DNA of 64,000 nucleotides from Deinococcus peraridilitoris DSM 19664. Its GTDB lineage: Bacteria; Deinococcota; Deinococci; Deinococcales; Deinococcaceae. This document shows, piece after piece, positions 27,916-36,186 of the stretch. The notes beneath the pieces were generated by a model that saw only the letters and a list, made by a program, of their open reading frames with translations, had not been told where the DNA came from and searched no databases. The first letter of the stretch is position 1. The number at the start of each line of letters is the position of its first letter. The stretch lies in the NCBI RefSeq assembly GCF_000317835.1, contig NC_019789.1:378501-442500 (forward strand). The letters are read 5' to 3'. Made by a program: the position numbers and the translations under genes.

Positions 27916-28080
27916 GCGTTTTCCTCAATTTGCATGCGGCAACCTCCTGTGACTTGAGTCGCGGTTTTCGCGGCACTTCCTCTGCCGCACCCCTGGTTGC
28001 AGTCTTTGGTGTTCGTCCAAGTGGTGCTTCACTCCCGGCTGTGATGGTGCGGCTGAGGTGAGGGCAGGCTCCAGAAAAGA

Positions 28081-28125
28081 AGCACAATGTTCGCACTACA
28101 GTTTATACAGTAATATATTTCTCAT
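28081..28125. promoter_or_regulatory. AT-rich promoter-like region with repeated ACAGT
   Basis: An AT-rich block (tacagtttatacagtaat) lies between the permease gene and the broken oxidoreductase gene. It contains a direct repeat ACAGT spaced by six bases and several TATA-like hexamers readable in both directions. It probably served the divergent genes; exact start points cannot be assigned. Confidence 0.35.
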
Positions 28126-28224
28126 ACCGAATTGCTTTGACAACCGACACTGACGCCATTCCGGCACGCCGGACAGCTGCCACTCAGAATAAACGCCACT
28201 ACACCCCGCAATCCGGAGGAACGC

Positions 28225-28374
28225 ATGAACTCCTTGAACCCGTCCAGCTTGGCACCCTCACCCTACCGAACCGCATCGCGATGGCCCCCATGACCCGCAG
28301 CCACGCTTTCGATACCATCCCCACACCCTGACGGCGGAATAGAATACTACGCGCAACGCGCTGGCGCCGGCCTG
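28225..28374 (+). pseudogene. Old yellow enzyme (NADH:flavin oxidoreductase) 5' fragment
   Basis: A strong GGAGGAACGC precedes ATG at 28225, but the coding sequence follows one base out of frame: ELLEPVQLGTLTLPNRIAMAPMTRS is the classical N-terminus of NemA-like flavin oxidoreductases. A later stretch encodes EYYAQRAGAGLII, again in a shifted frame, and then the gene stops abruptly against IS630 material. The rest of the ~360-residue enzyme is gone. Confidence 0.75.
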
Positions 28375-28671
28375 ATCATCAGGGTGGTGCTGTACGCCGT
28401 GCTCGGCGACCTCAAGCTGCCAGTAGGCGACCACGTGTATAAACTGCTGATCAAGCTCGGTTTCAGCGTGCAGAAACCCGGCAAGAAGCCTGTAGAGCGC
28501 GACAAGCCGGCGATTCACACCTGGTCGAGAACCAAGGGCGTGGAGATCAGCAAAAAAAGTCGAGGCGGGCCTGACGCTTGTCTGTCTGGGCGAAAGCGGC
28601 TTCAGCGCCTCAAGGTGGCGCTGATCATCCTGGCGTACAACCTCAAATTCCGCGACCTGGCCTCACCATAA
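28375..28671 (+). pseudogene. Fused IS630 and other transposase remnants
   Basis: Begins with part of an IS630-type transposase (LLIKLGFSVQKPGKKPVERD), passes a run of seven A where the frame shifts (then KKVEAGLTLVCLGESGFSAS, the first catalytic region with Asp changed to Gly), and ends in a different transposase tail, [20 protein letters not shown], also found at 16325 and 44575. Two unrelated IS relics have thus been joined. Confidence 0.65.
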
Positions 28672-28764
28672 AATTCCGCCCGCTGCAACCCCTATTCGCG
28701 GTCAATGATCAGCGGTGAACAGGGCTGTCTTGCGTCTGTTGCTGTGCTTCGCATAGAGTCATTC

Positions 28765-29172
28765 ATGAATACTGAACCTCAAAAGTCCGATATTGATCCC
28801 TTAACACGGCCTGAGGTCGCTCTCCGTCGTCCCTACGCACTGACACGGCAAGCCGCAGGCCTCTTGTTCATCTCCGGACAGGTTGGCCTTGATCCTGAGA
28901 CGCAGCAGCTTGTGCCAGGTGGCTTTCCCGCCGAGTTTGGGCAGATGATGACCAATCTTCAGCGCATCCTTACGGAGCATCAACTCACCCTTCGTGATCT
29001 GGTCAGCGTCAACGTCTACCTGACGGCCCCAGATGACTACACGAGGCTGAACGAGTTGTACCTCGCGGCTTTCGATGATGCCCTGCCGACGCGCACCACT
29101 GTGGTTGTTCGGGCACTTCCCCTGGGTGCCACGGTCGAAATTCAGAGTGTGGCCGCCTTGACTGGAGCATGA
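28765..29172 (+). CDS. ridA: RidA-family reactive imine deaminase
   Basis: A 135-residue protein of the RidA/YjgF family, which hydrolyses 2-aminoacrylate and related enamines released by PLP dehydratases. Family features: LLFISGQVGLDPETQQLVPG, then DLVSVNVYLTAPDDYTRLNELY and PTRTTVVVRALPLGATVEIQ, with the conserved Arg in the PTRTT strand. The start at 28765 is best by alignment to the family; the ribosome-binding site is weak. The stop codon overlaps the start of the dehydratase gene, so enzyme and detoxifier are made together. Confidence 0.9.
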   Translation: MNTEPQKSDIDPLTRPEVALRRPYALTRQAAGLLFISGQVGLDPETQQLVPGGFPAEFGQMMTNLQRILTEHQLTLRDLVSVNVYLTAPDDYTRLNELYLAAFDDALPTRTTVVVRALPLGATVEIQSVAALTGA

Positions 29173-30176
29173 ACGCTATGACCTTCAGCGAACTGAGCCT
29201 TTCTGCGCTGCGCGAGGCCCACGCCCGCCTGGCAGGCGGAGTGCTGCTCACACCCGTGTGGCACTGGCAGACGGGCGTCATTGCCGAGCAATTGGTTCCC
29301 GAAACTGAAGTCTGGTTGAAGCTGGAACTGTGGCAGAAAACGGGCACATTCAAGCTGCGGGGCGCACTGAACTCTATCGAGGCACTGGATGAGGCGGCGC
29401 GGGCCCGGGGGGTCACGGCGGTGAGTGCCGGGAATCATGCCATTGCCGTGGCTTACGCGGCACGCGAAGCGGGCGTCAGCGCCAAGGTGGTGATGTTGCA
29501 GCACTCCAATCCAGCCCGGGTTCAGGCCTGCCAGGCGCTCGGCGCAGAGGTGCACCTGGCCCCGGACGTCCACCAGGCGTTCGAGCGGGTCCACACCATT
29601 CAGGTACACGAAGGCCGCACCCTGATTCACCCGTTTGAGGGTCCGCTGACGTCGCAGGGTACCGCGGGCGTGGGACTGGAATTTATGGATCAGGTGCCGG
29701 ACCTGGACGCAGTGATCGTGCCTGTCGGTGGGGGAGGCCTGATCTCTGGCGTGGCAGCAGCGGTGAAGCACCTCCGGCCGCAGTGTCAGGTGTTCGGGGT
29801 GGAACCACTGGGTGCGGACTCGCTGTTTCAAAGCTTGAATGCCGGTGAGCCGGTTCGCCTGGAGCGGGTGGCGACGATTGCGGACAGTCTGGGTGCGCCG
29901 TTTGCCTTGCCTTACTCGTTTGAGGTGTGCCGGACGTTTGTGGATGAGGTGGTGCGGGTGTCAGACGACGATCTGTGCCGGGCCATGTTCTACCTGTTCC
30001 GAGACATGAAACTGGTCACGGAACCGGCAACCGCGGCGGGAACGGCGGCCTTGCTCGGACCGCTGAAGGAGCGCTTGAACGGGAAACGGGTGGGAATTGT
30101 GGCGTGCGGTGCCAATATTGATGCGGCGTCGTTCGACACCCATCTTGAGCGTGGGCAGGCGTTGGTCGGGCTGTGA
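29169..30176 (+). CDS. PLP-dependent threonine/serine dehydratase
   Basis: A 335-residue fold-type II PLP enzyme, most like catabolic threonine ammonia-lyase or serine dehydratase. Schiff-base Lys62 lies in KTGTFKLRGA; SAGNHAIAVAYAA and the phosphate-binding PVGGGGLISG loop are present; the length lacks the regulatory ACT domain of biosynthetic IlvA. It deaminates hydroxy amino acids to keto acids through an enamine, the very substrate of RidA, whose gene overlaps it by 4 nt (ATGA). Threonine versus serine preference cannot be told. Confidence 0.9.
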   Translation: MNAMTFSELSLSALREAHARLAGGVLLTPVWHWQTGVIAEQLVPETEVWLKLELWQKTGTFKLRGALNSIEALDEAARARGVTAVSAGNHAIAVAYAAREAGVSAKVVMLQHSNPARVQACQALGAEVHLAPDVHQAFERVHTIQVHEGRTLIHPFEGPLTSQGTAGVGLEFMDQVPDLDAVIVPVGGGGLISGVAAAVKHLRPQCQVFGVEPLGADSLFQSLNAGEPVRLERVATIADSLGAPFALPYSFEVCRTFVDEVVRVSDDDLCRAMFYLFRDMKLVTEPATAAGTAALLGPLKERLNGKRVGIVACGANIDAASFDTHLERGQALVGL

Positions 30177-30229
30177 GATCTCTTTGAAGGATCGATCTGA
30201 CACATTTGAGATCACGGCGCCGGGTCTGC

Positions 30230-30476
30230 GGCAGGTGCCAATGGCCAGGCGCCGAAGTCCCGGCGCTCAGTACCCCACATCTGGAGTTGAGTGGTGTACT
30301 GGAGCGGCAAAAGGCTGCATGACGAGGGACAGGAGCGCAGCTCGATCACACGTCTCCCAGCGTAGAGCGGCAGCAAAACGCTCCAGGCCGTACTTGACAA
30401 GCCTCACCGCGCCCCGCCCATGCCGTTTGCGCTTGATGGGCCGCTGCGCGGGGTGCCACACACCGACACGCCAACG
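30230..30476 (-). pseudogene. Transposase C-terminal remnant
   Basis: The minus strand encodes RPIKRKRHGRGAVRLVKYGLERFAAALRW, the type of C-terminus seen in IS4-like transposases, without the catalytic part. It abuts copy 2 of the long dispersed repeat. Confidence 0.45.
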
Positions 30477-30745
30477 CTAGAGCGTTTGTCCATTCCACCC
30501 TTGGAGGAAGACACTCCATCAATTCCATTGTCTTGGGCAGAACGGACGCCCTTAAGGACGCCTGCCCGCGTCTTGGGCAGAACGGCGCCCTTCAGGACGC
30601 CTGCCCGCTTCCAAACGCTCCTGGTCAAGGTCACTCGCTCCCCGCGCTGACAGCGTGCCCAAAAGCGGTTTCGGGCACTGCGCGCTCTCCGCTCGGTCAA
30701 AAACATTGATCAAAAACCGATCAATGTCTTTGACAACCGCTTTAA
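30477..30745 (+). repeat. Long dispersed repeat, copy 2
   Basis: About 270 bp matching 19823-20173. This copy has two clean head-to-tail units of 40 and 39 nt, each starting gTCTTGGGCAGAACGG and ending GCCTGCCCGC and each able to fold (GGGCA/TGCCC outer stem, CCT/AGG inner stem). The terminal stem GTCAAAAACATTGATC...GATCAATGTCTTTGAC differs from copy 1 at positions that shift the single mismatch but keep the hairpin. Confidence 0.87.
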
Positions 30746-31087
30746 CGTCACGGATATGGGTCCCAGAATTTAGGCCAGGAGGCAAGGGAGGTTCCCGGAC
30801 GCCACCTCACGATAATCTTACAAACCTGCTCGACAACGAGGCGCAGGCATGTTAAGAGGAGCAACTCCTCCTGTCCGTTCTATTCTCCTCGGCGTGACCA
30901 CTTGGCTGCTCAGGTCGGGCACCGCCATTAACAACCTATGCGTCCTCCGCAGGCCCGTATCGCGCGGGCTCGCGGAGCCGGAGGAGCGCAAAGTCCTATC
31001 GTTTCCTCGTAGCCGCCGTACCGTGCGGTCGTGACATTGAAGGCATGCGCGGCGAGTTGTGAGCGGCTACTCAGATCGAATAGTACT
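30746..31087. other. Intergenic stretch
   Basis: About 340 bases between the dispersed repeat and the toxin-antitoxin promoter. No gene was recognised; gaggagcaactcctcctg (about 30857) is a small inverted repeat. Confidence 0.35.
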
Positions 31088-31116
31088 TTTAAGTCATATG
31101 ATATGTGTGTTATATT
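31088..31116 (+). promoter_or_regulatory. Promoter candidate of the toxin-antitoxin pair
   Basis: TTTAAG (31088-31093) and TATATT (31111-31116) are spaced by 17 bases in a clearly AT-rich block. Transcription would begin near 31123, downstream of the only conventional in-frame start codon (GTG at 31105) of the toxin gene. Confidence 0.5.
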
Positions 31117-31476
31117 TTATGCGTAACGTGGACGATCATTCTTCTGGACGAAGTCACCGCCTGGTTCGACAGCCTCGATGATGAAACGACTCAACTGGTT
31201 ACCAGCGCCATTGACATGCTCGAAGAACGCGGCCCAAGCCTTGGACGCCCCATGGTTGACACTCTCGAAGGAACCAACCTGCCGAACCTCAAAGAGCTTT
31301 GTCCCGGTTCCAGTGGCCGCAGTGAAATCCGCATTCTTTTCGTAGCGCCGGGCATCCTCCTGACGGCTGGCGACAAGACAGGACATTGGAAGCGGTGGTA
31401 CAAGGAACATATTCCCATCGCTGAGGCCCATTGCCACGAAGGGCTGAAAGACGATCGCGACCAAGAGGAGTTGTAA
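31105..31476 (+). CDS. HigB/RelE-type toxin (Gp49-like family)
   Basis: A 123-residue member of the phage-derived Gp49-like toxin family, whose members cleave ribosome-bound mRNA. Family features: LLDEVTAWFDSLDDETTQLV, ERGPSLGRPMVDTLEGTNLPNLKEL and RSEIRILFVAPGILLTAGDKTGHWKRWY. Relatives usually begin at the residue matching Val7 here (VTWTIILLDEV), which is a GTA codon, so the true start is unclear; GTG at 31105 is the only standard choice. The antitoxin gene starts 3 nt after its stop. Confidence 0.87.
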   Translation: MCYILCVTWTIILLDEVTAWFDSLDDETTQLVTSAIDMLEERGPSLGRPMVDTLEGTNLPNLKELCPGSSGRSEIRILFVAPGILLTAGDKTGHWKRWYKEHIPIAEAHCHEGLKDDRDQEEL

Positions 31477-31479
31477 AAC

Positions 31480-31797
31480 ATGCCGAAGACTTGGAAGCAA
31501 GTTCGTGCCGAAGCTGCCGAACGCGGACGTATTGACGAGGCGAAGGTTGCTGAGCACCGCGAAGCCGGACTCGCCAGTGTGCGCGCATACCGCCTCGCAG
31601 AACTCCGCAAGAGGACTGGATTTAACCAAGAGGAAATCGCGCAGAAGGTCGGCGTCACGCAATCACGGGTTTCCCGCATCGAACGAGGTGACATCGGGCA
31701 CACTGAACTCGGCACCCTCCGCGCGTTCACAGAAGCATTTGGCGGTGAGCTTGAAGTGGTCGTCAAGTTGGGCGATGAGCGCGTCGTGCTCGTCTGA
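31480..31797 (+). CDS. HigA-type XRE-family antitoxin
   Basis: A 105-residue antitoxin with a helix-turn-helix of the XRE type (FNQEEIAQKVGVTQSRVSRIERGDI, residues 48-72) and a C-terminal strand-rich end (ELEVVVKLGDERVVLV). It should bind and neutralise the toxin encoded just upstream and repress the shared promoter. Toxin-first gene order is typical of HigBA systems. Confidence 0.9.
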   Translation: MPKTWKQVRAEAAERGRIDEAKVAEHREAGLASVRAYRLAELRKRTGFNQEEIAQKVGVTQSRVSRIERGDIGHTELGTLRAFTEAFGGELEVVVKLGDERVVLV

Positions 31798-31955
31798 CCA
31801 CTGGTACTCGCGCCATGCAGCATGATCGCTCGCACACAGGCCGAATTAGGTCCGGCAAACCACCTGTACTTCGGGACGATTCAACCGGGGATGCACGCAT
31901 TTCATGCACCATGAACGGAATGATGTCGGCCTCGCACTGAGGTGAGTCCCATGGT

Positions 31956-32810
31956 TTAGGCCACGGGGTAAGGCAGGTTCTGCTGCTGAGCATACACGGC
32001 CTCGAACTCCACAGGTGGCCGGTAGCCGAGTGATGAGTGTAGGCGCTCCTCGTTGTACACATCCTCCAGAAAGCGCCGTAGACTCTGCCGGGCACGTACA
32101 GAAGTTTGTGTGCGGGGGGTAGTGCTCAGGCACGCAGGGGCGCGCGAAGCGACACCCCTCGCCCAGAACTTGGCGCCTTCGGTGTCTGACACCCACAAGC
32201 CCAGGACGTCCTTGTTGCCTTCCAGGGTGATGCCCACAGCCGTGTATACCGCTCGTGGCGCCACCAGTCCATCCTTGCGAATCCGGACGTGCAGGCAGTC
32301 GAGGGACACGATCGGGTACACCGCTTCCAGCGGCCGGGAGCGCCAGGCCTGCACTTCGTCCAGTACTGCGTCCGTTCCTTCGCTGATCAAGGCTGGGCTG
32401 ACGTCCACCCCGTAGAGGGTCTGGAGTTGGCTTTGGATGTCGCGGGTGGTCATGCCGTGCGCGTAGAGGGACAGGATCTTCTCGTCGAGGCCCTCGAATC
32501 GTCGTTGGTGTTTGGGCAGAATCTGCGGCTCGAACTCGCTGTGCCGGTCGCGCGGTACCGCGAGCTCCATCTGGCCGAACTCCGCCTGGATGGTCTTCTT
32601 GGACTTGCCGTTTCGCACGTTCCGAGCTTCGTTCGCCACTTTCCCGCCGCGTTCGTGCCCGAGATGGTGCGTGAGTTCAGCTTCCAGCGCGCGTTCGAGC
32701 AGGCCTTTGCTGAGCTGCTTCAGTAAACCGTTGAAGCCTTCGGCTGTGCGGTGACCATCGAGTAGCTGGTCGAGCAGTTGGGGGTCGAAAAAGGCATCGT
32801 CTTGGGACAT
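31956..32810 (-). pseudogene. IS256-type transposase fused to an IS3 OrfB tail
   Basis: Residues up to about 216 are the N-terminal half of an IS256/Mutator transposase (LLKQLSKGLLERALEAELTHHL; first catalytic Asp in IVSLDCLHVRIRKDG). At GAKFW the gene jumps to the element's 3' end, losing the other catalytic residues; after the inverted repeat the frame continues as an IS3-family OrfB C-terminus (NEERLHSSLGYRPPVEFE). ATG at 32810 follows AAAGGAAG. It cannot be a working transposase. Confidence 0.85.
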
Positions 32811-32863
32811 GGACACTTCCTTTCTTCAGGATGCGTCCCCCTCCCCCCGCACACAAACTTCTG
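32099..32863. mobile_element. Internally deleted IS256-family element with intact ends
   Basis: Perfect 21-bp inverted repeats at 32099-32119 and 32843-32863 (cagaagtttgtgtgcggggg and its complement) bound only 765 bp, against about 1.3 kb for a full element. Flanking bases do not form a target duplication, so the copy was probably rearranged after insertion, next to IS3 material. Confidence 0.8.
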
Positions 32864-32902
32864 AATGGGCTCTCCTGGTCAATCTGCTAGCGTCGAGAAA
32901 GC

Positions 32903-33376
32903 ATGGTTGTCCCCTCGATCGAACTGCCAGAACACCTCCTGCAAAACTTCCAGCCTGCCTACGAACATGCTTCAACTGCGATCTGGTGGCGCTTCGACGA
33001 CACGGCATACCCCGAACCCAACTTCTTCGACAACCCTGGTGTGCTCCTGCCTTGGTGGAGTACACAGCTAGCTCTTCTGGCTCAGGGCGCTAAAACTGTG
33101 GAGTTGCAGTTCATGGAAGGTCCCTACGCGCTCACCCTACGCGCTTTAGATTGCGACCTTATCGAGGTGAGTGCACCACCTGACCTTCCCGCTCCCATTG
33201 TGGTCACGTTGCCTGCACTCGTTCGTTCTGTTCAGGATGCTTTGTCGCGGGTTGCCCCGGCGTTTGAGAGCCACCCAAAAGTTCAGCACTTGGCTCAAGG
33301 GCTGCGCGATACCGTCGAAGAACTCGATAGGCAACTGCTCTATCGTGAACGGCGTGCCCGTTCACGGGACGAGTGA
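32903..33376 (+). CDS. Hypothetical protein, 157 residues
   Basis: Not recognised. A small acidic soluble protein (NFQPAYEHASTAIWWRFDD, LQFMEGPYALTLRALDCDLI, FESHPKVQHLAQGLRDTVEEL). It resembles orphan genes found with polymorphic toxin immunity sets, but no family can be named. Its end overlaps the 3' end of the IS1 InsB gene on the other strand by 37 nt, so the original C-terminus may have been changed by the IS insertion. Confidence 0.6.
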   Translation: MVVPSIELPEHLLQNFQPAYEHASTAIWWRFDDTAYPEPNFFDNPGVLLPWWSTQLALLAQGAKTVELQFMEGPYALTLRALDCDLIEVSAPPDLPAPIVVTLPALVRSVQDALSRVAPAFESHPKVQHLAQGLRDTVEELDRQLLYRERRARSRDE

Positions 33377-33774
33377 TCCCTGATACCCAGCAGTGATGCG
33401 TTGTAGTGGTGGATAAAGAGCCACACGAGCCCGATCAGGTGATCGAGCTTCCGCGAGAAGGCGAGTGTCTTTCTGGTCAGGCGAGCGAGCCGCTGACGCA
33501 AGGTGCAGTTGAAACGCTCGATGTGCTGCGTACCCCCGATCCGCTGCCTCCCTTCGAACACCACGCTTTTGTACGCCCCAAGCTTGTCGGTATGACACAC
33601 GGCGTCCAGGAATGGCGTGGCCATATGCTCCCACAAGCCAAAAGCACCGACAGCGTCACGCGGGCCAACAAAGCAGCCTACGATCCTGCGGGTTTTGCGT
33701 TCCATGGCCAGCCAGATCCATACCTGCCGATCCTTCCGACCAACGAAGGTCGCGAGTTCATCGCACTCGATCAC
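33340..33774 (-). CDS. IS1-family transposase InsB part
   Basis: A 144-residue catalytic part of an IS1-type transposase: DELATFVGRKDRQVWIWLA starts the DDE core, HTDKLGAYKSV carries the second Asp, and HIERFNCTLRQRLARLTRKT the Glu region. It has no start of its own and is joined to InsA by frameshifting at a run of seven A near 33791-33797. Confidence 0.85.
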   Translation of the reverse strand: MIECDELATFVGRKDRQVWIWLAMERKTRRIVGCFVGPRDAVGAFGLWEHMATPFLDAVCHTDKLGAYKSVVFEGRQRIGGTQHIERFNCTLRQRLARLTRKTLAFSRKLDHLIGLVWLFIHHYNASLLGIRDHSSRERARRSR

Positions 33775-34088
33775 GAGTGGTTCGTCCGCACTTTTTTTGC
33801 GGGCACCATCTCCACCTGCTGCTGAACGGCTTGTGTTTGCTGTTTGAGGTACCGAGCGAGCCAGGAGCGGCTGACGCCGACAGCTCGGCAGATGCCTCGT
33901 AAGGAGAGCCGTTCGACAAGCAGCTTGTCGACCAGTTGCTTCGTGGCAGGGTCAATGGGGTGCTTGAGGGGTTCAAGGACGAATTGTCGCTGGCAGACGC
34001 GACAGAGGAAGCGTTGCTTGCTGCTTTTGAGGTGGCCGTTTTTGACGGTGCGTTCCGAGCCGCACCCTGGGCACGCTGGACCGTTCAT
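33771..34088 (-). CDS. IS1-family InsA DNA-binding protein
   Basis: A 105-residue protein with a zinc-ribbon (CPGCGSERTVKNG, FLCRVCQRQF) and helix-turn-helix (LSLRGICRAVGVSRSWLARYL). It ends just after the AAAAAAA slippery run (VPAKKVRTNHS); a -1 shift there leads into InsB, the known IS1 strategy for making the active transposase. Confidence 0.85.
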   Translation of the reverse strand: MNGPACPGCGSERTVKNGHLKSSKQRFLCRVCQRQFVLEPLKHPIDPATKQLVDKLLVERLSLRGICRAVGVSRSWLARYLKQQTQAVQQQVEMVPAKKVRTNHS

Positions 34089-34185
34089 GTTTCATTCAAC
34101 ACCCGTCATCGCTAAGAATCCACTACCTTCCAGTGCATAGGGTTGTGTGGCCGTGCATAAGGCGCTATATTGTCAAACATCAAAG

Positions 34186-34205
34186 CGGCCGAGGGGCCGT
34201 TTTCT
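34186..34205 (+). terminator. Rho-independent terminator candidate before the HNH gene
   Basis: Stem CGGCC/GGCCG with loop GAGG, flanked by AAAG and TTTTCTT. It lies between the IS1 element and the ATG at 34212, which makes an upstream start for the HNH gene unlikely. Confidence 0.6.
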
Positions 34206-34211
34206 TCGTTT

Positions 34212-34493
34212 ATGGCGATTGAGCGATACGAGCGGATCTGGGACCCCGAACGGCGTAAGCACGTGCGGGTGCATCGGCTTGTTGCAGCAGCGGCCCTTGG
34301 GCGCCCTCTGGAGTCCTGGGAAGTCGTGCATCACGTCAACGGTGACAAGCGTGACAACCGCCCTGAGAATCTGCGGGTTCTGCCCAGCCAGGCGCACCAC
34401 ATGGTGATTGAGCACGTCGAGCGTAAAGTCTCACGTGGTCAATTTCCGCTGTTCGAAACCGACGTGCTGCTGCCGGCAACCGTGCAGGACTGA
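34212..34493 (+). CDS. HNH endonuclease-type protein
   Basis: A 93-residue single HNH domain: [38 protein letters not shown] has the paired His, the Asn in the turn and the last His/His expected for metal-dependent nicking. Such small proteins are typical of phages and homing elements. ATG at 34212 comes right after a terminator-like hairpin and has no ribosome-binding site; a TTG at 34170 is the alternative. No phage or intron is recognisable around it. Confidence 0.78.
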   Translation: MAIERYERIWDPERRKHVRVHRLVAAAALGRPLESWEVVHHVNGDKRDNRPENLRVLPSQAHHMVIEHVERKVSRGQFPLFETDVLLPATVQD

Positions 34494-34527
34494 TGTCTCG
34501 CAGCGAAATCGGAGACAATAGCGTTCA

Positions 34528-36153
34528 GTGAGCGATCTGCATTTTCTCGGTCTGGGCGGCACGGCTGAAGTGGGCGCCAGCAGTTACCTGTACCTGCTGC
34601 CCGAAGGCAACCTGCTGATCGACGCGGGACTGCGACCTGGTGCCCTCGGTGAAGCTGCCCTGCCGAAGCTGGAGCTACTGCGTGAGCACCCACCGGCCGT
34701 GATGGTCCTAACGCACGCTCACCTCGATCACGTCGCCGCGCTGCCCCTCGTCACCCGGGAATTCCCGAGGCTGGCGGTGTACTGCACGGCCGCGACCGCC
34801 CGAATCGCCGCCACCGTCCTGGCGGACACCCTGAAAGTCTCCGCCGACCAGGGCGCCCCCTTGTTCGACGTGAAAGCCATGAAGCGCGCCCTGGAACGCC
34901 TGCGGGTCGTAGAGCCCTTCACGCCCATCACCGAGCACGGTCCGGCCTTCACGCTGCTGCCCAGCGGTCACCTGTTCGGTGCCGTCTCGGTCGACTTGCG
35001 CAGCCGGCGGGGGCGGGTCTTCCACACCGGGGACTTCAGCAACGTCGCCACACCCACCACCGAGCCCGCCTTTATGCCCGCCGAGGAGCAACCCGTCACC
35101 GCGGTCGTCAGCGAGAGTACGTACGGCGACACCTTGCTGCCGTCACGCAAAGAGCAGGTGCGGGCGTTCGTCACGGCCATTCAGGAGACGCTGCGCGGCG
35201 GCGGGAAAGTGCTGATTCCCTCCTTCGCGCTGGGACGCGCGCAGGAAATGGTCTCCATCCTGCTGAGTGCCATGGCGGGCGGGCAACTGCGAGAAGTGCC
35301 GATCTACCTCGATGGGCTGGTACGCGCCCTGACCGAAGAGTACGAAGGCATGCTGGACTTGCTGCCCGCTGCCCTGCAGAATGCCCAGCGCACCAGTGGC
35401 CGCGCGCCCTTCCTGCGCAGTCCGGTCGAGCGAGTCGAGGATGCCCGGATGCGCGGGAAGATTCTGGCGTCACGCGGTCCGTGCATCGTCATCGCCTCAT
35501 CCGGCATGCTGCACGCCGGCACCAGCCCGCTCTACGCCCGCGTGTTCCTGCAGGAAGTGGAGAACGCCTTGTTCGTGGTGGGGTACCAGGACGCTGAAAG
35601 CCCGGGACGGCGTCTGCTGGAACTGCAACGTGGCGGTGAAGTGCTGCTGCCAGACGGCCGGGGAGGCCGGGAACTGGTGCCCGCCCTGTGCCGGGTGGAG
35701 CGCTTCTACCTCAGCGCGCATGCCGACCGGGGAGGCATTCTGGGCCTGCTGGGCCGTTACCCGAGCGGCAAGGTGGTCCTCACGCACGGCGAGGTTTCCG
35801 CGCGCAACAACCTCAGGACGTACCTGGACACCAAACGCGACGTCAGCCTGCCCGCAGCGGGAGAGATTGTGCCGCTGCAGGACAGCGGACGGCGGCGAGG
35901 GGCTTTTGTTTCGGATGCCCCACGCCGCCTGGCCGCCACCAGGGAGCGGCACACCCGCAGGCAGGTGCAGGTGCAGTACGACGATGAGCAGCACGCGCTG
36001 GTGGTGAAACTCCCAGAGGACCTCAGCCCGAATTATTTCGGAGAAGGTGATTACACCCTGGAAGTCGTGCGTGGCAAGTTGACTCGCATCAAGCTCGGGC
36101 AGCGTGAAGTGGAAACTGAGCCTGCCGAACCAGCCTTGTCTTCTACTGAGTGA
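34528..36153 (+). CDS. Beta-CASP metallo-beta-lactamase RNase/nuclease
   Basis: A 541-residue CPSF73-like hydrolase acting on RNA (or DNA). Zinc motifs: LTHAHLDH (His63, His65, Asp67, His68), PSGHLFGAVSV, FHTGDFSN; the beta-CASP insert shows ESTYGD, IPSFALGRAQEM and IASSGMLHAG; the final zinc His is in FYLSAHADRGG, followed by VLTHGE. GTG at 34528 starts the protein. Length and order match bacterial KH-free beta-CASP exonucleases. Probably involved in RNA processing. Confidence 0.9.
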   Translation: MSDLHFLGLGGTAEVGASSYLYLLPEGNLLIDAGLRPGALGEAALPKLELLREHPPAVMVLTHAHLDHVAALPLVTREFPRLAVYCTAATARIAATVLADTLKVSADQGAPLFDVKAMKRALERLRVVEPFTPITEHGPAFTLLPSGHLFGAVSVDLRSRRGRVFHTGDFSNVATPTTEPAFMPAEEQPVTAVVSESTYGDTLLPSRKEQVRAFVTAIQETLRGGGKVLIPSFALGRAQEMVSILLSAMAGGQLREVPIYLDGLVRALTEEYEGMLDLLPAALQNAQRTSGRAPFLRSPVERVEDARMRGKILASRGPCIVIASSGMLHAGTSPLYARVFLQEVENALFVVGYQDAESPGRRLLELQRGGEVLLPDGRGGRELVPALCRVERFYLSAHADRGGILGLLGRYPSGKVVLTHGEVSARNNLRTYLDTKRDVSLPAAGEIVPLQDSGRRRGAFVSDAPRRLAATRERHTRRQVQVQYDDEQHALVVKLPEDLSPNYFGEGDYTLEVVRGKLTRIKLGQREVETEPAEPALSSTE

Positions 36154-36186
36154 TGGGCTGCGAGCCAGCTGGCGAAGCTGGAAACC

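Larger units (their letters stand above)
33340..34130 (-). mobile_element. IS1-family insertion sequence
   Basis: Contains both IS1 genes with an intact frameshift window. The outer limits are approximate because I could not match a pair of terminal inverted repeats; the upstream end probably lies near 34115-34130 (GGTAGTGGATTCTTAGCG on the minus strand). Confidence 0.65.

Noticed and set aside
28081..28125. Riboswitch or attenuator before the oxidoreductase remnant.
   Set aside because: AT-rich but without stable stems or a recognisable motif.
33346..33367. GTGAACGG...CCGTTCAC hairpin at the end of the 157-residue gene.
   Set aside because: Considered as the IS1 terminal repeat, but no partner was found at the other end; may be a terminator.
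34170..34211. TTG start at 34170 for the HNH gene.
   Set aside because: Would place a terminator hairpin with T tract inside the coding sequence.
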